DNA of 64,000 nt, taken from Hyaloperonospora brassicae (taxonomy: Eukaryota; Oomycota; Peronosporomycetes; Peronosporales; Peronosporaceae). Below the pieces are notes generated by a model. It was given only the letters and a program-made list of their open reading frames with translations, was not told the DNA's origin and did no database searches. The stretch's first letter is position 1, and each line of letters begins with the position of its first letter. The stretch covers positions 124,001-188,000 of the forward strand of contig CANTFL010001457.1 of assembly GCA_947650285.1 (NCBI GenBank). The letters run 5' to 3'. The translations under genes were made by a program, and so were the position numbers. Positions 58,436 to 64,000 of this stretch are shown piece after piece.

Positions 58436-59212
58436 ATTGATTTGGCTTCCCCGGCGGGTCAAGGCGCGCGTGTTACAAGGACACAGAAGACCGATCTTGG
58501 ATTGTTGGCCAAGATCGAGAAGAGCGATCTCGGGATATTTGGCCCGGATCGATCAAGTACTCACACTCAACTCAACTGCTAGGGTAGCAGCAACATCAGG
58601 AAAAGGAAAAGGACATTGGACACAAGATCGCGAGACGGCGCAAGTGGTCAGAAGATCGGGACAAGGCGTTCAAGACAAGACCGAGCAAGATCGTTTTGAT
58701 TTACTGGACAGATCGGCACGTTTCATTTTGGCGAAACCCAGGACCGATCTGCCCACATTGCGCACTTCCGGCAAGATCGGCCGATCCCGAGACTAGATTG
58801 GACCGATCCCAACGCAAGATCGACGCAAGACAACTATTTGCTGAGTGAAGATTTCCGCACAGCGAAGACCCCGATCCCGAAGACAAATCGAGATCGGTGT
58901 GATTCAAGATCGAGATCGCGACATCGCCCAAGAGTGACTGCCGCGACTCAAGATCAAGATCGCAGAACCCCCGTTCGTGGTGTGAAGATTTCCGCACCGG
59001 AAGCGAACGCTCAACCCAACCTCTCAGCGAGATCGACATCTCCCAAGGCCGTTACGAAGAGCTCAAGCCAGCCCAACCGACGGGTACACAAGGTGAGCAC
59101 AAGGTTATACAGCAAGGCACGGATCGGAGTACCCCCTCCGTGAGTCGGCAAGTCTGGGCAAGTGGAAGATTGACACTCACTAAAGTAATTTTGTGAGATC
59201 GACTTCACCACA
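58436..59212 (+). other. Gypsy-2 untranslated leader, GATC-rich
   Basis: No reading frame with a recognisable product, although a 119-codon frame crosses the LTR/leader border. It aligns with 36,760-37,190 (AAGATCGCGAGACGGC, CAAGTGGTCAGAA, GGTGTGAAGATTTCC). By count there are 21 GATC sites in 58,441-59,040, against about 2 expected for random sequence. Confidence 0.6.
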
Positions 59213-59518
59213 ATGGTGCGCGTGCCCGGATCTTCTGAGGCCTCTGGATTTCACTGTGAGTCCACTGGCGAAGATGTCAAGATCAAGCAAGAACCTGGGA
59301 TTGAAGTGTCAGCGACAGAGGGACCGACGCAGACACGCAGAAACACAAGATCCTCAGATCATCAGAGTTTTGGGAGGGGCCCTGATGAAATGAAAATGAA
59401 AGAGGAAGATCGAGAGATCGATCTGGAAGATAAACCTCAAATACCTCCTAGGGCTATTTCGGGGCCACCGCAGATCGCTCTGCAAAGAGCGATCTGCTGG
59501 ATGAAAATCCAATGGTGA
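59213..59518 (+). CDS. Gypsy-2 gag N-terminal segment (101 codons)
   Basis: Starts at ATG 59,213 in a position matching the gag start of the other copy (ACCACAATG in both). The product is Lys/Glu/Arg-rich, with EDVKIKQEPGIEV, and has no defined domain. It ends in TGA at 59,516-59,518, overlapping the ATG of the long gag frame at 59,512 by 7 bp in a different frame. Either this is a frameshift in a once continuous gag, or gag normally starts downstream. I favour the frameshift. Confidence 0.5.
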   Translation: MVRVPGSSEASGFHCESTGEDVKIKQEPGIEVSATEGPTQTRRNTRSSDHQSFGRGPDEMKMKEEDREIDLEDKPQIPPRAISGPPQIALQRAICWMKIQW

Positions 59519-61620
59519 AAACCACATCGGCGAAAGCCAAACCCTATTCCTTCGTCGAGAGATCGCCCGACCTCAAGCCGAGACACTCGACCGCGAGATC
59601 GACCGCATTGGAGCGATCCAAGATGAGATCGGTGGGATCAGACGTCAAAGAGCGACAGATCGGCCACACCGTGCAACCGAAGACCGGAGTCAAAGAGGAA
59701 TGCGATGAAGCACCAGGTAAGATCGCGAGGCCAAAGACGGAATACAACCCAGGGAAGATCGCGTCCAGGGAGAAGGAGACGAACAGCGAAGCGCGGGACC
59801 GTGCAAAGTGGCAGTATTATTATGGCCATTTGAAAACGCTACTCAAGACGGATCCAGTGTTCAAGATATTAAGGCCCAAGTTGATCGGTCCTCTGGACAA
59901 GCCGATCTCGGTCCCACCTCCGGGGACCAACAAAGTTGACGAGATCAATTTGATTTTGCAGATGTCGGATGACATGGGTGTCTGCCCTAACGCTTTTGAT
60001 AGAGATGAACTGCTGAGTTGCAGCTTGGAACTGCTGGAGAACGCGGCGAACGAGTTTGTGGAGATTATGATAATGCTGGTGGGCAAAGCCAACGCTCCTG
60101 AAGACAAGATCGAGACACCTTTTGATTCGCTTCAGGAACACGCCGTGGGATCGCCCCGCTACGCCTCGGACGACTCCGAGAGCGAATCAGATGGATCCAT
60201 CAGCATTCGTCGAATGTCGTTAGGACCGTCTGGCGGTATGTTTTTAAAGGACAAGATCGGCCAAGCCAAGATCGACGCCTTTAAAGGACAAGACAAGAGC
60301 GACATGCCACAGAGATCGGCCGGTACCCGTACTAGGCTGAATGATCAAGAAGAGGGCGATCTAAGCCGGCACTTCAATGCAGCCATGAGGAAGTACGAGG
60401 CGGATCAACGTACAGCTCAGCGAATGAATCGACAGCCGACCCACTACCGAGATCGCCGTGCCTTTTTCCATCCCTCGCACGAAAGCCATGACATGCCGGA
60501 TGTGGAGATGGAATCGGTGAAGTCGGACACTTACCAGCAGATCCATCAAGAGGCGGAATACGACCCGGATGATTTATGGATGCCCGAACCACGGCGCCCT
60601 CACGTAGCCTCGACCGGTGTGACTGCCGGAGGGGGAAACATCACGCAGAGGATCAGAATCTCATCGATTTCTGAACTGAAAGAATTCTCAGGGAAGGATC
60701 GGGAAGTAGACAAAGCACGAACCTGGATCGGCAAATTGAAGTCAGCGTTCCTCCGGGATCAAGCACCGGACGAAGAGAGATGTCTGGTTTTCGGTGATCT
60801 CATGGTGGGCCCCGCCAGTTATTGGTACCGACAGCTGAGTAGATCGACGAGATTCAATTGGAAGGAGTTGATGAACAGCTTTCTTGTGAAATATGCGGGA
60901 CACGGGATGTCCGCGAGCCGACAGTATTACCACGCAAAGAAGCGATCGGAGGAAGATCCTTTGCAGTACCTGTATCGGCTTAATGTGATGGGAATGGAAG
61001 CGAAGATACCGGTGATGACTGGATTGCCAGCTGCGCGCAAGGAACATGTCAACCATTTCATTGACACTTTGGACGACCCCGATCTGTCCAATCAATTGCT
61101 ACTGCTGAATGTAGAAGACGCGGAGGCCATGCAAAAGACACTGCATGGATATCAACAAGGGAGATCGCGTCAAGGGAAAGTGATGATGGGATCGTCCAAG
61201 TTCAGACAGAAGGGAACTCAGGGTCCAGCGCTGTCTAAGCCTGCACGAGCGGTGAGGATGATCCGTACCGAGGATGTCAGCAGCGAGTCAGGATCGGACA
61301 CTTACGGATCGGATTTGGAAGATCGATTGAGATCAGTCCATGTGGCTGCCACTACGGATCGGCGTTCATCTCCTAACGACGTTACAGCAAACGCGAGATC
61401 GGTCGACCCGAACAATCGTCGAGACTATCAAGATCGCAATTTGCCATCGAAGCCGTGTACTCATTGCGGATCAACCAAGCATGGAGATCTCCGTTGTTGG
61501 AAACGGCTCACTTGCCAGAAGTGTGGGCGTAAAGGACACCCCTCTGACAACTGTTTCTTCGTGTGCCGTGCCTGCGGTGAGATGCACGACCCGGGGAAGT
61601 GTCCCATGGAGGAGTTCTAA
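59512..61620 (+). CDS. Gypsy-2 gag polyprotein (702 codons)
   Basis: The longest intact frame of the window. After an Arg/Ser/Lys-rich N-terminus and a Ser/Asp stretch, a retrotransposon gag (capsid) domain spans about residues 400-545 (ARTWIGKLKSAFLRDQAPDE, WKELMNSFLVKYAG, LQYLYRLNVMGMEAK). Three zinc knuckles follow at about 649-698: CTHCGSTKHGDLRC and CQKCGRKGHPSDNC (both CX2CX4HX4C) and CRACGEMHDPGKC (CX2CX3HX4C). Gag forms the virus-like particle and binds RNA. Comparison with 39,560 shows the frame originally continued about 26 codons past EEF; a single extra A at 61,618-61,619 creates the present TAA. Codon use reflects the GATC bias (many RS, DR and KI pairs). Confidence 0.85.
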   Translation: MVKTTSAKAKPYSFVERSPDLKPRHSTARSTALERSKMRSVGSDVKERQIGHTVQPKTGVKEECDEAPGKIARPKTEYNPGKIASREKETNSEARDRAKWQYYYGHLKTLLKTDPVFKILRPKLIGPLDKPISVPPPGTNKVDEINLILQMSDDMGVCPNAFDRDELLSCSLELLENAANEFVEIMIMLVGKANAPEDKIETPFDSLQEHAVGSPRYASDDSESESDGSISIRRMSLGPSGGMFLKDKIGQAKIDAFKGQDKSDMPQRSAGTRTRLNDQEEGDLSRHFNAAMRKYEADQRTAQRMNRQPTHYRDRRAFFHPSHESHDMPDVEMESVKSDTYQQIHQEAEYDPDDLWMPEPRRPHVASTGVTAGGGNITQRIRISSISELKEFSGKDREVDKARTWIGKLKSAFLRDQAPDEERCLVFGDLMVGPASYWYRQLSRSTRFNWKELMNSFLVKYAGHGMSASRQYYHAKKRSEEDPLQYLYRLNVMGMEAKIPVMTGLPAARKEHVNHFIDTLDDPDLSNQLLLLNVEDAEAMQKTLHGYQQGRSRQGKVMMGSSKFRQKGTQGPALSKPARAVRMIRTEDVSSESGSDTYGSDLEDRLRSVHVAATTDRRSSPNDVTANARSVDPNNRRDYQDRNLPSKPCTHCGSTKHGDLRCWKRLTCQKCGRKGHPSDNCFFVCRACGEMHDPGKCPMEEF

Positions 61621-61699
61621 CAACATGATCCGCCAGTGGTATGTCCCGAACAAGCATGCGGGGATGCTGCCAGAAAAGGCCGAGAAGATGTTAAACTAG

Positions 61700-62757
61700 G
61701 ACGCTCGCCAGGTTTGAATCTGGTACGAGCCGAGCGTTCTGGGCTCTGCATTATTGCATACGTGGAAAAAAAGAAGACGGATCGCGAGAGTAAGCAGGAT
61801 ACAGATATGGAAACAAATATATCTCGTTCGAAGTTAAAACGTGTCGCTTCTGTGGCCCATCTGAAACGGATCGATGAATACTCGCGATCTGAACCAACTA
61901 TGGAGATCGAGCTCGCTTACGGTGAATCTCGCGGATACTGGAAACATTATTCGCCCGGGAAATGGTTCAAACAAGCGAAAGCTGTTGGCAAGATCAACAA
62001 TGTAAAAGCCACTCTGCTATTTGATTCTGGTGCTGAAGTGTCGATCATTGACACCACCTTTGCTCGTGAGGTCGGTTGCAATATTGACGAGAGTCAACGA
62101 CAAGAATGTATCGGGATAGGAGAAGCTCCATACATGACAATAGGACGCACCAAGATCAAAGTAACCCTCGCGGGGTCGTTAGTGTACTATTTCAATGTGT
62201 GGGTAGGCGATCTGGCAGGGCAAGAAGCGATTCTGGGCATGGACTTTATGGTTCCTGCCGGAGTGCGGCTCGACCTAGCGGATGGTGCGCTATGTCTACC
62301 AGAAGAAATCCGCATTCACCTCGCAGGACGTCGCCCCGCGTACGGATCGAAGATACAACATATAACGGCGAAGGACCAACATGTGGTGATCCCGGTCGGA
62401 GAGTCAAGGGAAGTGAAGATCGGGATCGGAGGGGCTAAGATGAAGTTGTGGGTCGCCAGAGGACCAGACTGGGTACCTACAGTGATCTCGGGGTTTGGTA
62501 GTAGGAAGTACCTGCAGATGACCAACACTGGCGACCGTGAGATCATATTGCCCACCCACACTATATTGGGCTTGTGGACCGAAGGCGATATGGTACCACG
62601 AACTCAAGGTTTCGTGACGGTCGGATCGGGGAAGTACAAGGAGTGGCAAACTCTGGCGTATGAGGCTACGACGGATCGAGTGAAGGAACTCCCAAAAGAA
62701 CATACCGGCCCACTGGTAGATCGCCCTACGTATGCCACCCCCAAACGTATCAGTTAA
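61700..62757 (+). CDS. Gypsy-2 aspartic protease segment
   Basis: The frame is open from about 61,636 without an ATG until 61,807, so it is likely made as part of gag-pol. The catalytic motif LLFDSGAEVSIID is at about 62,020, and the partner flap/helix ILGMDFMVPAGVRL at about 62,235, both typical of Ty3/Gypsy retropepsins. The C-terminal half (KIGIGGAKMKLWVARG, NTGDREIILPTHTILGLW) is conserved in the split copy and looks like a structural extension. It ends in TAA at 62,755-62,757 and overlaps the RT frame by 26 bp (+1). Confidence 0.8.
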
Positions 62758-64000
62758 ACGACCGTCTGATACGTTGAAGAACCTATCTCCAGCGATCTCC
62801 ACGGTAACGCACCAAACTAACAATGGCGAATCGCAAAAGGAAGATGCTGTGGTTGCCAAAGAAGAAACAGTCAACAGAGCTGAGCTATTGTGGATGGAAA
62901 ACGACCATGAGATCGGAACCCAACATGCAACGAAGGGAGATCGCGATATCGATCAAGAATGGCTACGTGACATGTCGTCTCTATCGAAAGCCGATCCGAC
63001 CGGTAAACTGCTGAGGTCGGAGCAGCCGGGAGAGATGAAAGAGCCTAAGGAAGAAGCAATGTTAAAGACTGAAGATGTCGAGATCGCGGGAACACCAGTT
63101 TACTACCACGAGAGCGGAGATTTGTTTGCTGAAGATATCGAGCAACACATGGCGGTACTACCAGAAATGTCGGCGACTACAGAAGAAGTTACGATTGAGG
63201 ACATTCAGATCGGCGATCCCGATATGCCTCTCACCACTGATCAACAGCGGCTCAGATCGCTGATCTGGAAGAGTCGTCATATCCTCATGGGTAGAGGTAA
63301 TGCTCTACCACCAGCAGCACGAGGCGCGATCTGTGATATTGATGTCGGTGGGGCAGCACCGATAGCGCAAAGAGTACGTCCGGTCGCACCAAAATATCGG
63401 GAGAAGTTATCGGACCTCATCAAAGGACTACTAGCGGCCAAGATCGTCCAGCCATCCACGTCACCGTGGGCGTCTCCGATAGTGGTGATCATCAAGAAGA
63501 ACGGAGTGGATATTCGCCTTTGCATTGATTATCGAAGAGTGAATCAGCTGACACGTCTAATGGTTTATCCCATGCCGTTGATCAGCGATCTATTAGAAGA
63601 CCTAGATAAAGCTTTATGGTACTGTTCGCTGGATATGGCTAGTGGATTCTGGGTGGTTGAGATGACTGAGCGAGCCAAACTGATCTCAGCGTTTGTCACA
63701 CCGTTTGGTCTTTTCGAGTGGCTACGAATGCCTTTTGGGCTTAAGAACGCGCCCCAAATCTATCAACGTCTGGTCGACAACGCGCTGTATGGATACCTCA
63801 AGATTGGCCAGAGATCATCCGCTGATGGCCAGATCGACGTGTTCAAAGATGGTGAACCGGAGACAGATCGACGACCTTCTATACTGGGACGCCGATCTTA
63901 CATTGACGACATCCTCATACCAGCCACTTCATGGGAGTCTCTGTACGCAAAAGTAGAGCGATTGCTGGAAGCATGTGATAAGTGGAATTTGTCTATCAGT
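62732..64000 (+). CDS. Gypsy-2 reverse transcriptase, runs off the window
   Basis: The frame is open from ATG 62,732 to the end of the window (423 codons, no stop). An acidic linker comes first (YYHESGDLFAEDIEQHMAVL near 63,105), then the RT fingers STSPWASPIVVIIKKNG and CIDYRRVNQLTRLMVYPMP. The first catalytic Asp is in CSLDMASGFW, then VTPFGLFEWLRMPFGLKNAP, and the active-site pair SYIDDILIPA at about 63,898. All RT motifs are intact, making this the only potentially active polymerase in the window. RNase H and integrase would lie downstream. The frame relation to PR (+1, 26-bp overlap) is either programmed or a recent indel. Confidence 0.9.
   Translation, partial: MPPPNVSVKRPSDTLKNLSPAISTVTHQTNNGESQKEDAVVAKEETVNRAELLWMENDHEIGTQHATKGDRDIDQEWLRDMSSLSKADPTGKLLRSEQPGEMKEPKEEAMLKTEDVEIAGTPVYYHESGDLFAEDIEQHMAVLPEMSATTEEVTIEDIQIGDPDMPLTTDQQRLRSLIWKSRHILMGRGNALPPAARGAICDIDVGGAAPIAQRVRPVAPKYREKLSDLIKGLLAAKIVQPSTSPWASPIVVIIKKNGVDIRLCIDYRRVNQLTRLMVYPMPLISDLLEDLDKALWYCSLDMASGFWVVEMTERAKLISAFVTPFGLFEWLRMPFGLKNAPQIYQRLVDNALYGYLKIGQRSSADGQIDVFKDGEPETDRRPSILGRRSYIDDILIPATSWESLYAKVERLLEACDKWNLSIS

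Overview
The window looks like a transposon-rich, gene-poor block of an oomycete genome (Peronosporales: Phytophthora or downy-mildew type). The evidence is the Ty3/Gypsy chromoviruses with oomycete-style chromodomains and TGTAACG-type LTR ends, the Ty1/Copia elements, a FAR1-type Mutator-like (MULE) pseudogene, and one small Cys-containing secreted-protein gene. There is no operon-like organisation and no rRNA, CRISPR array or intact tRNA gene. Almost everything recognisable is a retrotransposon, usually degraded and often nested in another.

Layout. 1-12.6 kb: AT-rich, gene-free DNA bounded by two diverged, inverted copies of an LTR-like repeat, each followed by a 15-bp-period minisatellite; a 3 x 150 bp tandem array lies at 10.9-11.35 kb. 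12.6-18.3 kb: a broken Arg/Ser-rich reading frame, the 5' end of a Gypsy element (LTR plus leader), a MULE transposase pseudogene on the minus strand, and a terminal sequence matching the 10.9 kb array in inverted orientation. 18.3-24.5 kb: mostly unassigned, but holding the only convincing host gene, a secreted protein at 21.05-21.74 kb (minus). 24.57-35.9 kb: two copies of one chromoviral Gypsy family in head-to-head inverted orientation. This family has two unusual properties: short hairpins roughly every 25-40 bp through LTR and coding DNA, and a long coiled-coil reading frame antisense to the integrase-tail/chromodomain region. 36.0-51.9 kb: a second Gypsy family (LTR, gag, PR, RT, RNase H, IN, chromodomain; heavily mutated), split in its RNase H region by a Copia element (43,213-48,246, minus) with paired 500-bp LTRs. 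52.0-56.5 kb: a second Copia element (minus) with very short, about 83-bp, LTRs, abutted by an inverted copy of its own IN-RT segment (56.5-57.35 kb). 57.35-64 kb: a better-preserved member of the second Gypsy family (LTR, leader, gag, PR, RT), running off the window end.

How the pieces relate. The order of insertion can be read from the junctions: Gypsy-2 was interrupted by Copia-1, and the inverted Copia-2 fragment was interrupted by the 57.3 kb Gypsy. The most interesting signals are structural: serial hairpins with at least one compensatory change between copies, the antisense ORF, strong GATC enrichment in the Gypsy-2 family, tRNA-like Pol III boxes in the Copia-1 LTRs, and a tripled MULE-like terminus. 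Homology calls rest on motifs read by eye. No database search was run, and family names beyond superfamily level are not asserted.
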